Under the pieces are notes generated by a model. It made no database searches. It worked only from the letters and a program-made list of their open reading frames with translations, and was not told the DNA's origin. A DNA stretch of 64,000 bases from Synechococcus sp. PCC 7502 (GTDB lineage Bacteria > Cyanobacteriota > Cyanobacteriia > Pseudanabaenales > Pseudanabaenaceae), in contig NC_019702.1 of assembly GCF_000317085.1 (NCBI RefSeq), forward strand, positions 1,580,394 to 1,644,393, read 5' to 3'. Positions 45,106 to 54,463 of this stretch are shown here, piece by piece (position 1 is the first letter of the stretch; each line of letters begins with the position of its first letter). Both the position numbers and the translations under genes were made by a program.

Positions 45106-46719
45106 ATGCGTACCTTACTAATCTATCCCTTATTTCCTAAAACCTTTTGGTCATACGAAAAAATACTAGAAATGGTTGATCGCAAGGTTTTACTTCCACC
45201 CTTAGGATTAGTAACTGTCGCCGCCATCCTACCGCAAACTTGGGAATTTAAGTTAGTCGATCGCAATATTCGCGAAGTCACCGAAGCTGAATGGGAATGG
45301 GCAGATATAGTGATTATGTCGGCAATGATTGTCCAAAAAGCAGATTTAATTAATCAAATAAAAGAAGCAAAACGGCGGGGTAAATTAGTAGCGATCGGTG
45401 GACCTTATCCCACATCAGTTCCACACGAAGTTCAAGATGTCGGTACAGACTTTTTAATTTTAGATGAAGGTGAAATTACCCTACCCATGTTCGTTGAGGC
45501 AGTAGAACGGGGTGAGACGTCAGGAATGTTCCGCACTAGTGAAAAGCCCGACGTTACCAGTACGCCAATTCCCCGGTTTGATTTATTAGAACTAGATGCC
45601 TACGATATGATGTCGGTGCAGTTTTCCCGTGGCTGTCCATTTCAATGCGAATTTTGTGACATTATCGTTCTCTATGGGCGCAAACCTCGAACTAAAACCC
45701 CTGCTCAGTTATTAGCAGAACTAGATTATCTCTATGATCTCGGCTGGAGAAGGGGCGTATTCATGGTCGATGACAACTTTATTGGCAACAAGCGTAATGT
45801 TAAGTTGCTATTACAGGCATTAAAAATCTGGATGGCTGAACATCAATATCCGTTCCGTTTTGATACAGAGGCATCGGTGGATTTAGCTCAAGACTCTGAA
45901 CTCATGGAGCTTATGGTGGAATGTGGCTTTGCGGCAGTGTTTTTGGGTATAGAAACCCCCGATGAAGATAGTTTACAGTTAACTAAAAAGTTTCAAAATA
46001 CCCGTGGCTCATTGATCGATGCCGTCCAAAGTATTATTAAAGCCGGATTACGTCCGATGGCAGGATTTATCATTGGCTTTGATGGCGAAAAATTGGGAGC
46101 AGGCGATCGCATTGTCAGATTTGCTGAATTAGCTGCTATTCCCTCTACTACCTTTGCGATGTTACAAGCATTACCCAATACTGCCCTATGGCATCGGTTA
46201 CAAAAAGAAGGGAGGCTAAGGGAAAATACCGATGGGAATATTAACCAGACTACATTGATGAATTTTGTTGCAACTCGTCCTTTGGAAGATATTGCGAGGG
46301 AATATATAGAAGCATTTTGCGCTTTGTACGATCCAGTTAAATATTTAGATCGTACCTATCGTTGCTTTTTGATGATGGGTTGTGCCTCTTGGACTGCTCC
46401 TGCTAAAGCTCCAGATTTGAAAATTGTTAAAGCTTTACTAATTGTGATTTGGCGACAGGGCATAAAACGGGAAACTCGTTGGAAATTTTGGCATCATTTG
46501 TTTGACATTGCCAGAAAAAATCCTAGAGTGCTAGAACATTATTTAGCAGCCTGCGCTCATAATGAGCATTTCTTGGAATATCGCCAAATTGTGCGGGATC
46601 AAATTGAAAGCCAACTCACTGAATACTTAAAACAAGGTGCTGAAACTCCATACATTCCAATTCCTGCCCAGACCAAAATGCAGTCAAGTGCTATATCAGA
46701 ACAGGCGATCGCTGGTTAA
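45106..46719 (+). CDS. B12-binding radical SAM protein with DUF4070-type C-terminus
   Basis: The protein has 537 residues. An N-terminal B12-binding-type domain (LIYPLFPKTFWSYEK; LPPLGLVTVAAILPQ; GKLVAIGGPYPTSVPHEV) precedes a radical SAM core with C177, C181 and C184 in FSRGCPFQCEFCDIIVLYGRKPRTK. The C-terminal part (about 400-500, DPVKYLDRTYRCFLMMG) is a DUF4070-type domain. The family is widespread and highly conserved in cyanobacteria. The hopanoid C-2 methylase HpnP is a related enzyme, but I do not see enough to call it that. The substrate is unknown. Confidence 0.88.
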   Translation: MRTLLIYPLFPKTFWSYEKILEMVDRKVLLPPLGLVTVAAILPQTWEFKLVDRNIREVTEAEWEWADIVIMSAMIVQKADLINQIKEAKRRGKLVAIGGPYPTSVPHEVQDVGTDFLILDEGEITLPMFVEAVERGETSGMFRTSEKPDVTSTPIPRFDLLELDAYDMMSVQFSRGCPFQCEFCDIIVLYGRKPRTKTPAQLLAELDYLYDLGWRRGVFMVDDNFIGNKRNVKLLLQALKIWMAEHQYPFRFDTEASVDLAQDSELMELMVECGFAAVFLGIETPDEDSLQLTKKFQNTRGSLIDAVQSIIKAGLRPMAGFIIGFDGEKLGAGDRIVRFAELAAIPSTTFAMLQALPNTALWHRLQKEGRLRENTDGNINQTTLMNFVATRPLEDIAREYIEAFCALYDPVKYLDRTYRCFLMMGCASWTAPAKAPDLKIVKALLIVIWRQGIKRETRWKFWHHLFDIARKNPRVLEHYLAACAHNEHFLEYRQIVRDQIESQLTEYLKQGAETPYIPIPAQTKMQSSAISEQAIAG

Positions 46720-46845
46720 TTAGACCAGTGCATTTATATAGGAGTACTAAATTTTTGAAGTACATTGTTAATTTAATATTGTAAATTTAATTGATTTGGC
46801 TTACGATGATAGAGATATATCTATAATATTGGCGGGATACATCAG

Positions 46846-47811
46846 TTGAGACAGGCTACACTCCATCAGTTAAAGGTTTTTGAGGCAGTTGCTCGACATA
46901 ATAGCTTTACAAGGGCAGCAGAGGAGTTATTTTTAACCCAGCCTACGGTCTCTATGCAGGTAAAGCAATTGTCTAAGGCAGTTGGACTTCCCCTATTTGA
47001 ACAAGTTGGTAAGCGACTGTATCTTACAACAGCAGGTAAAGAACTGTTTGGAACCTGTAAGGAGTTATTTGATCGGCTTTCTGAATTTGAAAGTAAGATT
47101 GCTGACTTAAAGGGACTAAAGCGGGGAGTTTTGCGTTTATCGGTAATTACTACGGCAAAATACATAATTCCCCGATTACTGGGCTTATTTTCGCAACGTT
47201 ATCCAGGTATAGATATTTCCCTAAAGGTTACTAACCATGAACGGATTTCTGAGCGCATGTTAAATAACCAAGACGATCTATATGTTATGAGTCAGCTACC
47301 TGAGGACTTTGATATTAACGTCCATTCATTTTTAGAAAATCCTTTAGTTGTTCTGGCTCCGCGATCGCACCCTTTAGTAAAAGAAACAAATATTCCACTC
47401 CAACGCTTAGCAGATGAGCTATTTATTATGAGGGAACCGGGTTCCGGGACAAGGCAGGCAGTGCAAAAGTTATTTGATGAACAGAATATTAAGGTTAAGG
47501 TCAAACTCGATCTGGGTAGTAATGAGGCTATTAAGCAGGCGATCGCTGGCGGACTAGGTATTTCTGTGCTGTCTCGTCATACCCTAACCTCAGAAAATAT
47601 GAATAATGAAATAGCTGTTTTAGATGTGGAGCATTTTCCCATTCGCCGTCACTGGTATGTCATTTATCCTGCGGGTAAGCAATTATCAATTGTGGCAAAG
47701 ACTTTCTTTGATTATTTAATGAACGAGGGTAAAGTGATCGCTGAACAGAATTTTATTCATAATCACAACATCAATGTTACTAGTGACCTTAATTATCCAG
47801 CTAAGGATTGA
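46846..47811 (+). CDS. LysR-type regulator, CmpR/CcmR-like
   Basis: This 321-residue protein has an N-terminal winged helix (RQATLHQLKVFEAVARHNSF; LTQPTVSMQVKQLSKAVGLPLFEQVGKRLYLT) and a two-lobe effector domain. The start wording and DLKGLKRGVLRLSVITTAKYIIPRLLG put it in the CmpR/CcmR/RbcR group that controls inorganic carbon uptake and CO2 fixation genes. The start is TTG at 46846, with no ATG near it. No carbon-uptake genes are adjacent. Which of the three it is cannot be decided here. Confidence 0.85.
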   Translation: MRQATLHQLKVFEAVARHNSFTRAAEELFLTQPTVSMQVKQLSKAVGLPLFEQVGKRLYLTTAGKELFGTCKELFDRLSEFESKIADLKGLKRGVLRLSVITTAKYIIPRLLGLFSQRYPGIDISLKVTNHERISERMLNNQDDLYVMSQLPEDFDINVHSFLENPLVVLAPRSHPLVKETNIPLQRLADELFIMREPGSGTRQAVQKLFDEQNIKVKVKLDLGSNEAIKQAIAGGLGISVLSRHTLTSENMNNEIAVLDVEHFPIRRHWYVIYPAGKQLSIVAKTFFDYLMNEGKVIAEQNFIHNHNINVTSDLNYPAKD

Positions 47812-47958
47812 AGGTTGTGACTTAGCCTAAAGATCGCTCAAAAAATTGCCCAGAAAATTATTGGATAAGAAAATATGTAACTAATCTTAAAATATAGGTT
47901 TCATCACTTATTGGTATTCTATATTCAAGTAAACTTTAAAAATTTTAGGATAAACCTC

Positions 47959-48063
47959 ATGGCTGCTAGTTACTTACCACCTATTTTTGTTCTACTCACT
48001 GGTCTTGTCTTTCCTGCGGTAGCAATCACCTCTTTGTTCCTATATATTGAACGTCAAGCTTAA
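47959..48063 (+). CDS. psaI: Photosystem I subunit VIII PsaI
   Basis: A 34-residue frame ([20 protein letters not shown] then a membrane helix ending FLYIERQA) with one transmembrane segment. The start SYLP...PAV and the short polar end match PsaI, which helps bind PsaL and form photosystem I trimers. It follows the LysR gene by 147 bp and has an AGGA site upstream. It faces the psbEFLJ operon across a shared terminator. Confidence 0.88.
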   Translation: MAASYLPPIFVLLTGLVFPAVAITSLFLYIERQA

Positions 48064-48115
48064 GTGCACTTTCATTATTAGTTTCACATTTTATTTTTTC
48101 ACATAATAAAAACAT

Positions 48116-48155
48116 TAAAAAGCGTCAGATCCTAGAGAACTTCCGACGCTTTTTT
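48116..48155. terminator. Bidirectional terminator between psaI and psbJ
   Basis: AAAAAGCGTC at 48117-48126 pairs with GACGCTTTTT at 48145-48154 around an 18-base loop. T-runs lie on both strands, so it can end psaI transcripts on the plus strand and psbEFLJ transcripts on the minus strand. It lies 54 bp after the psaI stop and 49 bp beyond psbJ. Confidence 0.8.
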
Positions 48156-48203
48156 ATTTTCACTTTTTGACTTAAGCAAGTTTGATTTTAGATAATATCT
48201 AAA

Positions 48204-48323
48204 TTAGCCTGCCGAACCTAGTCCGACATAGGAGCCATAAAAGAATACACCTACTAATGTGAGTATGCCAGTGCCAGCGACTGTTGCTACTAACCATAGA
48301 GGGATACGTCCACCTTGTTGCAT
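48204..48323 (-). CDS. psbJ: Photosystem II protein J
   Basis: A 39-residue frame starting [20 protein letters not shown] with one membrane helix and the typical end [10 protein letters not shown]. PsbJ sits near cytochrome b559 and affects plastoquinone exchange. Last gene of the psbE-psbF-psbL-psbJ operon; too short for standard ORF limits. Confidence 0.95.
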   Translation of the reverse strand: MQQGGRIPLWLVATVAGTGILTLVGVFFYGSYVGLGSAG

Positions 48324-48359
48324 TTAATGATTCTCCGTTGATTAATTTTATTTGAATTT

Positions 48360-48476
48360 CTAATTAAAGAAGTAGCTAGAGAAAAGTAGTACAGTTACAA
48401 AAATTAAGAGTAAGCCAAGGAAGAGTGAAGTGCGATTCAACTCTACAGGTTGGCTATTAGGATTTTTTTCAGCCAT
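48360..48476 (-). CDS. psbL: Photosystem II protein L
   Basis: A 38-residue frame, [20 protein letters not shown] then a membrane helix and end SSYFFN. The sequence is that of PsbL, needed for electron transfer at QA and for dimer stability. It is the third gene of psbEFLJ, 36 bp before psbJ. Confidence 0.96.
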   Translation of the reverse strand: MAEKNPNSQPVELNRTSLFLGLLLIFVTVLLFSSYFFN

Positions 48477-48515
48477 AGTAATATCTTGGGTATTTAATAG
48501 GTTTTCAGCGACTAA

Positions 48516-48644
48516 TTAGCGACTAATAAATTGCATGGCTGTGATCGCTCCGAGGAAGAATACAGAAGGTACTCCTAGAGCATGAATAGTTAGCCAACGA
48601 ACGGTAAAAACAGGATATTGAACAGGAAGGTTGGGATTGCTCAT
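48516..48644 (-). CDS. psbF: Cytochrome b559 beta subunit
   Basis: A 42-residue frame, [20 protein letters not shown] then [22 protein letters not shown]. The His in the WLTIHALG motif is the haem ligand that pairs with the one in PsbE. It is the second gene of psbEFLJ, 24 bp after psbE. Confidence 0.97.
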   Translation of the reverse strand: MSNPNLPVQYPVFTVRWLTIHALGVPSVFFLGAITAMQFISR

Positions 48645-48668
48645 AACAACTGATAGAAAATTTATATA

Positions 48669-48914
48669 TTATTTATTGTAGTTAGGAATTTCTTGATTAG
48701 CATCGTAGCGATCGCGGAGAATGGGAGCCTCTTGGCGATCGTTAGTATAGTATTCATTGGGGCGGGGCGTACCAAAAATATCGTAAGCAAGACCAGTTTG
48801 TACAAACAGCCATCCAGCTAAAAATAAAGCGGGGATAGTCAGACTGTGAATTAACCAGTAACGAACACTTGTAATAATATCTGAGAACGGACGTTCTCCA
48901 GTAGTACCTGCCAT
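48669..48914 (-). CDS. psbE: Cytochrome b559 alpha subunit
   Basis: An 81-residue protein, [20 protein letters not shown] then a membrane helix. The haem-ligand His is in [12 protein letters not shown]. The lumenal tail [25 protein letters not shown] is the family sequence. First gene of the psbEFLJ operon; the complex is essential for photosystem II assembly. Confidence 0.97.
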   Translation of the reverse strand: MAGTTGERPFSDIITSVRYWLIHSLTIPALFLAGWLFVQTGLAYDIFGTPRPNEYYTNDRQEAPILRDRYDANQEIPNYNK

Positions 48915-48998
48915 AAATTTTTATCCTAATAAGCTATTTTATGTAGTAATAATTTAACATTCTACATCGTAAGTTTACACCTAATAAAAATCTAAAGC

Positions 48999-49811
48999 TT
49001 AGGGAGTAATTAGTAACGGGAAAAAATGTCCCACTGGTTCCTGTCCCTGCCCGATCGCTAGGTTAAATTTCAAAGCATTGGTGATATAGTTTTTAGCTTG
49101 GATCACCGACTCTAAGGGAGATTTGCCTAAGGCTAAATTGGCAGTAATCGCAGCAGAGAGGGTGCAACCTGTACCATGAGTATTAGTTGTATTGATGAAT
49201 TCAGTTTTTAGAACCTCTGAGTTTTCGCCATCAAACCACAGATCAACGCCCTTAAGTTCGCCTGCCATTCCGCCGCCCTTGACTAATACCGCCTTAGCTC
49301 CAAGTTTATAGATTGCCTCAGCCGCTGTTTGCATATCGGAGAGCGTATTAATAGTTAAATTACTTAGAATTTCAGCTTCGTAGAGGTTAGGAGTAGTAAC
49401 TGTGGCTTGGGGAATCAGGAGATTTTTAATTGTAGCGATCGCATCGTCATTTAATAATTTTGCACCTGTGCGAGATACCATAACGGGATCAACAATCACA
49501 TTTTTTAAGTTTAGGTATCTAAGTTGCTGAACCACTGCGGTAATTATTTCTTGGTTCAATAGCATTCCTGTTTTGACTGCTTGAACGCCAATATCGCTAA
49601 CTACAGATTGAATTTGAGCAGTTATACTCTCTATAGGTAACGCATCAACACGGTTAACTCCCAAGGTATTTTGAGCCGTGACGCAGGTAATAGCACAGGT
49701 GCCATGCACACAATGAAAGGCAAAGGTTTTTAGGTCAGCTTGAATCCCAGCACCACCACCACTATCTGAGCCAGCGATCGTCATTGCTATGGGGATATTG
49801 GATATTGTCAT
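48999..49811 (-). CDS. thiD: Hydroxymethylpyrimidine/phosphomethylpyrimidine kinase
   Basis: This 270-residue ribokinase-type enzyme phosphorylates HMP and HMP-phosphate in thiamine synthesis. The start AMTIAGSDSGGGAGIQADLKTF, the middle VIVDPVMVSRTGAKLL and the late anion-hole motif NTHGTGCTLSAAITANLALG are diagnostic. No THI riboswitch is seen upstream in the 86-bp gap to the divergent Uma2 gene. It stands alone. Confidence 0.95.
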   Translation of the reverse strand: MTISNIPIAMTIAGSDSGGGAGIQADLKTFAFHCVHGTCAITCVTAQNTLGVNRVDALPIESITAQIQSVVSDIGVQAVKTGMLLNQEIITAVVQQLRYLNLKNVIVDPVMVSRTGAKLLNDDAIATIKNLLIPQATVTTPNLYEAEILSNLTINTLSDMQTAAEAIYKLGAKAVLVKGGGMAGELKGVDLWFDGENSEVLKTEFINTTNTHGTGCTLSAAITANLALGKSPLESVIQAKNYITNALKFNLAIGQGQEPVGHFFPLLITP

Positions 49812-49896
49812 GGTATGAAATGGGAAATAAAATTCAGTATAAAATCAAAGAAGCCATTGAAATTAATTTGGAATTAATTGGGGATTACTAATTAGT

Positions 49897-50508
49897 ATGA
49901 TTGCACTACAAGATATTAACTATATTTCGGCTGAGGAATATATGAAACGGGAACACCTTAGCCAAACTAAGCATGAGTATAAGCAGGGATATGTTTATGC
50001 TATGTCTGGAGCAAGCGATTCTCACAATGCAGTTTCTGGAAACTTGTACATTTTAATTAGAAATCATCTGCGAGCTAAAGGCTGTCGAGTTTATGCTTCT
50101 GACATGAAAGTCAGGATTGATAAATTGGATATTTATTACTATCCTGATCTGATGGTAACTTGTGATCCAGAGGATACTAAGTACAACTACTTTAAAAAGT
50201 CACCCTGCTTAATTATTGAAGTGCAATCTCCTAGTACAGCAAACTTTGATCAAAATGAAAAATTTGAGGATTATAGTCAGATTGAATCTTTGCAAGAATA
50301 TGTCATAGTTTCTCAGAATCGGATGAACGTAAAATGTTTTCGCCGCAATTCTGAGAATCTTTGGGTTCAGCAATCCTATAAATCTGGAGATCGCCTTGAA
50401 TTAAAGTCCATAGACTTAACTACAGAAATTGAAAATCTCTATGAAGATGTGGTTTTTAGTGAAATTACTACAGATCGGCTTTTGCTACCAGAAGATTACC
50501 AAAGCTAG
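49897..50508 (+). CDS. Uma2 family (DUF820) protein, second copy
   Basis: This 203-residue protein has the family core: YISAEEYMKREHLSQTKHEY, YAMSGASDSHNAVSGNLYILIRNHL, VRIDKLDIYYYPDLMVTCDPED and PCLIIEVQSPSTANFDQNEKFEDYSQI. The PD in YYYPDLMV and E-x-Q in IIEVQSPS are the likely PD-(D/E)XK residues. It belongs to a different subgroup from the copy at 23111, with low shared sequence. The function is unknown. Confidence 0.9.
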   Translation: MIALQDINYISAEEYMKREHLSQTKHEYKQGYVYAMSGASDSHNAVSGNLYILIRNHLRAKGCRVYASDMKVRIDKLDIYYYPDLMVTCDPEDTKYNYFKKSPCLIIEVQSPSTANFDQNEKFEDYSQIESLQEYVIVSQNRMNVKCFRRNSENLWVQQSYKSGDRLELKSIDLTTEIENLYEDVVFSEITTDRLLLPEDYQS

Positions 50509-50568
50509 TAAAAACTATAAATCAGCAGAGATTTTAACAAGTATCCTTTTTAAAGTATTGCTTCTCAT

Positions 50569-50603
50569 AAAAAAAGCTGAAAGACGAGCCTTCAACCTTT
50601 TTT
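50569..50603. terminator. Bidirectional hairpin terminator between Uma2 and ndhA
   Basis: AAAAAAAG pairs with CTTTTTT and TGAA pairs with TTCA, with small internal mismatches. T-runs stand on both strands. It lies between the convergent Uma2 gene and ndhA. Confidence 0.6.
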
Positions 50604-50656
50604 AAAGTTGCAAGATAAATAGTTGCAAAATAAATTGCAAAATTGCAGATCAATAA

Positions 50657-51775
50657 CTAACCACCAAAGGCAAAGGGGAAAGTCAACTTTAGAGCGGCGG
50701 TCAATAAAAGATTAACTAAGCCAATGGGTAATAAAAACTTCCAGCCTAAGTCTAGTAGTTGGTCGATTCTAACCCTTGGTACAGTAAAGCGTAATAACAC
50801 AGCAAAAAAGATAAAGAAATAAGCTTTAAGTAAGGTCATCGTAATTCCCAACGTCGCAGCTATAACTTGCCACCATCCTGCATTAGGGCTAATTCCTAAA
50901 AAGCCAGAAATTGTATCAATGGGGAAAGGTAACTCCCAACCACCTAGGTACAAAATTGCCACCAGCAGACCAGCCAAAAGTAGGTTAGCGTAGGAACCAC
51001 CATAAAACAGGGCAAATTTAATGCCGCCATACTCATTTTGATAGCCTGCTACCAGTTCTTCGTCAGCCTCAGGTAAGTCAAAGGGTAAACGTTCACATTC
51101 CGCAAGGGCAGCGATCGCAAAGATCATAAAACCCACAGGTTGCCGCCAAATATTCCAAGACAAAATGCCATAACTTGCTTGCTGATTGACAATATCAACG
51201 GTACTGAGTCCATTGGACATCATGGCGATCGCTAAAGCTGCAAGAGCTAGGGGAATTTCATAACTAATTGATTGCGCTGCGGCTCTTAAACCACCAATTA
51301 AGGCGTACTTATTATTGGAGGAATACCCAGACATGAGTAAGCCAATGGGCGAAATACTGGAAATAGCGATGATAAAAAATATACCTGTACCCAGATCGGA
51401 AATCAGTAAATTCTGCCCAAACGGTACAACTAAATAACAAAGAAATATCGAAATAAATACTAAAAGCGGACCCAAGGTAAACAGGATCGGATCAGCTTTG
51501 GCCGGAATAATATCTTGTTTAATTAATAACTTGCCCACGTCGGCTAGGGGTAGCAAAATTCCAAAGGGTCCGGCATACTCTGGTCCAATTCTTTGTTGCA
51601 TCGCTGCGGAAATTTTACGTTCCAACCAAGTACAGGCTAATGCTCCAACCGTAACGCCCAAAACAATTACCACCATGGGAATTAACATCCAAATTACCTT
51701 AGCCAGACCAAAGGGTAGTCCCAGTCCTGTTAGCAATTCAATTAGCGATCTCTGTAAATCAATACCTGTATTCAT
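50657..51775 (-). CDS. ndhA: NDH-1 subunit A
   Basis: This 372-residue membrane subunit (NuoH homologue) has eight helices. The motif [21 protein letters not shown] and the quinone-site loop [27 protein letters not shown] are those of NdhA. Its ATG shares one base with the ndhH stop (TAATG), so the two are coupled. The usual cyanobacterial partners ndhI, ndhG and ndhE do not follow: the next gene is convergent Uma2. Confidence 0.95.
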   Translation of the reverse strand: MNTGIDLQRSLIELLTGLGLPFGLAKVIWMLIPMVVIVLGVTVGALACTWLERKISAAMQQRIGPEYAGPFGILLPLADVGKLLIKQDIIPAKADPILFTLGPLLVFISIFLCYLVVPFGQNLLISDLGTGIFFIIAISSISPIGLLMSGYSSNNKYALIGGLRAAAQSISYEIPLALAALAIAMMSNGLSTVDIVNQQASYGILSWNIWRQPVGFMIFAIAALAECERLPFDLPEADEELVAGYQNEYGGIKFALFYGGSYANLLLAGLLVAILYLGGWELPFPIDTISGFLGISPNAGWWQVIAATLGITMTLLKAYFFIFFAVLLRFTVPRVRIDQLLDLGWKFLLPIGLVNLLLTAALKLTFPFAFGG

Positions 51776-52956
51776 TAGCGGTCAACCTCACCCATAATAA
51801 TATCAACACTACCTAAGATTGCCATTAAATCTGCAATTTTTGAACCTCTTACAAGTTCGGGTAACGGCTGCAAGTTTACAAATCCAGGTGGACGAATCTT
51901 AAACCGCCAGGGGAAAATGTTATCTTCACCAATTAAATACACGCCCAACTCACCCTTTGGAGCTTCTACTCGCACATAATGCTCACCCTCAGGTACCTTA
52001 AATGTAGGCGAAGATTTTTTGCCAATAAACTGATAGTCAAAGGCATTCCACTCACTTTTAGGACCAGCTAATACTCTCTGTGCCTCTAGATTTTCGTAGG
52101 AGCCACCGGGAAGTTGTTTTAATGCCTGAAGTACCATTTTCGTAGATTCACGAATTTCTCGGACTCTAACCAAGTAGCGGGCAAGGCAATCACCACCAGT
52201 TTCAGTTTGCACCTGCCAATCTAGCTCATCGTAGAGTTCGTAGTGATCGACTTTACGCAAATCCCAATTTACGCCAGAGCCACGCAGCATTGGTCCCGAA
52301 AGTCCCCAGTTAATTGCTTCCTCGCGACCGATTGTACCTAATCCTTCTACCCGTTTGCGGAAAATAGGATTGTTTGTAATTAGTTTTTCGTATTCATCGA
52401 CTTTGGGTGTCAAGTAATTACAAAAGTCTTCACATTTATCAACCCATCCATAGGGTAAATCTGCGGCAACACCACCAATACGGAAGTAGTTGTGCATCAT
52501 CCGCATCCCTGTAGCTGCTTCAAACAGATCGTAAACCATTTCCCGTTCACGGAAAGTATAGAAAAATGGGCTTAAGGCACCAATATCACCCATAAAAGTT
52601 CCTAGCCAAAGCAAATGGGAAGCAATGCGACTAAGCTCTAGCATAATCATGCGAATATAGCTAGCACGGCGGGGAACAGGGACATTTGCCAATTTTTCTG
52701 GGGCATTTACCGTAATTGCCTCGGTAAACATGGTGGCAAGGTAGTCCCATCGGGTGACGTAGGGTAAATACTGAACTACAGTGCGGTTCTCAGCAATTTT
52801 TTCCATGCCTCTATGGAGATAACCCAATACTGGCTCACAATCTACAACATCTTCCCCATCAAGGGTAACTATAAGCCTGAGTACACCGTGCATGGAGGGA
52901 TGATGAGGTCCCATGTTAATTACCATGCGTTCTGCTTTTGTTTCGATCATCACCAT
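51775..52956 (-). CDS. ndhH: NDH-1 subunit H
   Basis: This 393-residue hydrophilic-arm subunit (NuoD homologue) is near the quinone site. The start [21 protein letters not shown], the motif [18 protein letters not shown] and the end [12 protein letters not shown] are diagnostic. The start could be the first or third codon (MVMIE). It is first in the ndhH-ndhA pair. Confidence 0.96.
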   Translation of the reverse strand: MVMIETKAERMVINMGPHHPSMHGVLRLIVTLDGEDVVDCEPVLGYLHRGMEKIAENRTVVQYLPYVTRWDYLATMFTEAITVNAPEKLANVPVPRRASYIRMIMLELSRIASHLLWLGTFMGDIGALSPFFYTFREREMVYDLFEAATGMRMMHNYFRIGGVAADLPYGWVDKCEDFCNYLTPKVDEYEKLITNNPIFRKRVEGLGTIGREEAINWGLSGPMLRGSGVNWDLRKVDHYELYDELDWQVQTETGGDCLARYLVRVREIRESTKMVLQALKQLPGGSYENLEAQRVLAGPKSEWNAFDYQFIGKKSSPTFKVPEGEHYVRVEAPKGELGVYLIGEDNIFPWRFKIRPPGFVNLQPLPELVRGSKIADLMAILGSVDIIMGEVDR

Positions 52957-53230
52957 AGTTTGCGATCGCCTCTTTCTTTAATTTTGTGACTTTAAATCTG
53001 TGATTTTAATTTTGCGAGAGATTTTGTGAGATTTTATAGCTAAATTCAAGAGATCAGTATACCTGAATTAGCTTTGCCCGTGCCAACTTGTCATCTATGA
53101 TCACCATAGAGATTCAATAAGATACTGGAGAAACTATCAGAGAAAAACCCTACTAGATCAAAACGGTTAACTCTACCTGTAGTTCAAACCTAAGGGGTAT
53201 GATGAAATAACAATAAAGTAGGTAAAGGCG

Positions 53231-53599
53231 ATGAGATTTTATACCTTTAATAGTGGTAATAATAATGACCGATTTGGGGGGATCAGATTTTGGCTGACCA
53301 CATTTTTGGTGATTTGGGGACTAAGTTTTTTGGGCTTGGGCTGGATTGTTAACTCTATTTTTATTTTAATTGGGATTTTAATTGCGTTGCCAGTAATTGG
53401 GGCGATCGCTTTGCAATGGTGGGTCGGTAGAAGCATTGTTACTAGTAGTTGTCCCGTGTGCGAACATACCTCTACAGCAACCGTTAGTAGCCAATTTTAC
53501 TGCCCTAGTTGTGGCGAACCTTTACAGGTAGAAAATCGTAAATTTATCCGTATCAGTACCCCTGGCACCATCGATGTCCAAGTCGAAACTATTTATTAA
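53231..53599 (+). CDS. Small membrane protein with C-terminal zinc ribbon
   Basis: This 122-residue protein has two hydrophobic segments (about 18-36, 38-58). A zinc ribbon follows (CPVCEHTSTATVSSQFYCPSCGEPL, residues about 76-100) and a short beta tail. The cysteine spacing CxxC-x12-CxxC is good for structural zinc. I know no name for the family. Confidence 0.8.
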   Translation: MRFYTFNSGNNNDRFGGIRFWLTTFLVIWGLSFLGLGWIVNSIFILIGILIALPVIGAIALQWWVGRSIVTSSCPVCEHTSTATVSSQFYCPSCGEPLQVENRKFIRISTPGTIDVQVETIY

Positions 53600-53605
53600 G
53601 GCAAA

Positions 53606-53923
53606 TCAGTCACCAAGTTCGGATTTCATACGCTCTAGGGTAACGTGCATCTGCTCAAACATTTGCTGGGGAGTGACCCCAAAATTACCTAACTGACTTT
53701 GCATTTGCTTCATAGTCATTTGTGCCATAAAGTCGTCAGATAGCTCAAATCTTTTGGTAAAAATTGCAAACCTATCCATCATTTCTTCCATTTTAGTAAT
53801 GAATAGTTTTTTGCCTTCTCGATCAAATTTACCGTAATTACTGCCTAGTTCTATGAGTGCTTGATAATCTTGGAACAGATTACGAGCTTCTTGCTGCACA
53901 ATGTCAGAGTCAAAAAATCCCAT
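53606..53923 (-). CDS. DUF1825 family protein
   Basis: This 105-residue helical protein starts MGFFDSDIVQQEARNLFQDY and has YGKFDREGKKLFITKMEEMMDRF. It matches DUF1825, a cyanobacterial family of unknown function. It reads with the FHA gene, 18 bp downstream of it, so the two are probably co-transcribed. The C-terminal helix is Met- and Gln-rich. Confidence 0.9.
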   Translation of the reverse strand: MGFFDSDIVQQEARNLFQDYQALIELGSNYGKFDREGKKLFITKMEEMMDRFAIFTKRFELSDDFMAQMTMKQMQSQLGNFGVTPQQMFEQMHVTLERMKSELGD

Positions 53924-53941
53924 AGTAGATTAATGAGTAAA

Positions 53942-54388
53942 TTATTGAGTTCGTCTAACTTTAATTTCATTAATTAATGTGTCAGATTCATCGCTGCCGC
54001 CAGTGTTTTGATGTCTGCCAATTTTTGAAACCTCCATCCCAACTGTTTCGCCAATTAGGTAGGTGATTTGAGCATCTGGGGCAAGGGAGATCACATCGCC
54101 GTGGGATAGCTCGTAGGAAGCAACTTTAGTATTGCCATTAATAATGACACCATTGACGCTAGGTTTACCAGATAGGTCTCCATCAATAATGCGATAGAGA
54201 TGAGTACCAGCGATACTGCCGGGGATTCTAAGCAAGACGGCATGCTGGCGTGAGACATACTTAGAGTTAATACTAATATTATTGCTAATATCTCTGCCCA
54301 AGGTGTACTTTAGCTCTTTGAGAGCCACTTTTCTAGTGCCTTTAGTATCTGTAATTAGCAGAGTGTGAGTGTTGGGGTTCTCGTTCAT
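53942..54388 (-). CDS. FHA domain protein
   Basis: This 148-residue protein has one FHA domain (about 20-115) with the phosphothreonine-binding residues in LGRDISNNISINSKYVSRQHAVL, followed by SGKPSVNGVIING. There is no kinase or second domain. It probably binds a phosphorylated partner. It is the middle gene of an sbcC-FHA-DUF1825 row. Confidence 0.9.
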   Translation of the reverse strand: MNENPNTHTLLITDTKGTRKVALKELKYTLGRDISNNISINSKYVSRQHAVLLRIPGSIAGTHLYRIIDGDLSGKPSVNGVIINGNTKVASYELSHGDVISLAPDAQITYLIGETVGMEVSKIGRHQNTGGSDESDTLINEIKVRRTQ

Positions 54389-54463
54389 TGGTACTGAATT
54401 TACAGTTATCTCCTAGTATGGCATGGTAGCAGGCTAGTGATGAATTGCAAGCTTAGAGCTATT

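Noticed and set aside
49812-49896. A THI riboswitch before thiD
   Set aside because: The gap is only 85 bp and has none of the conserved TPP-binding sequence.
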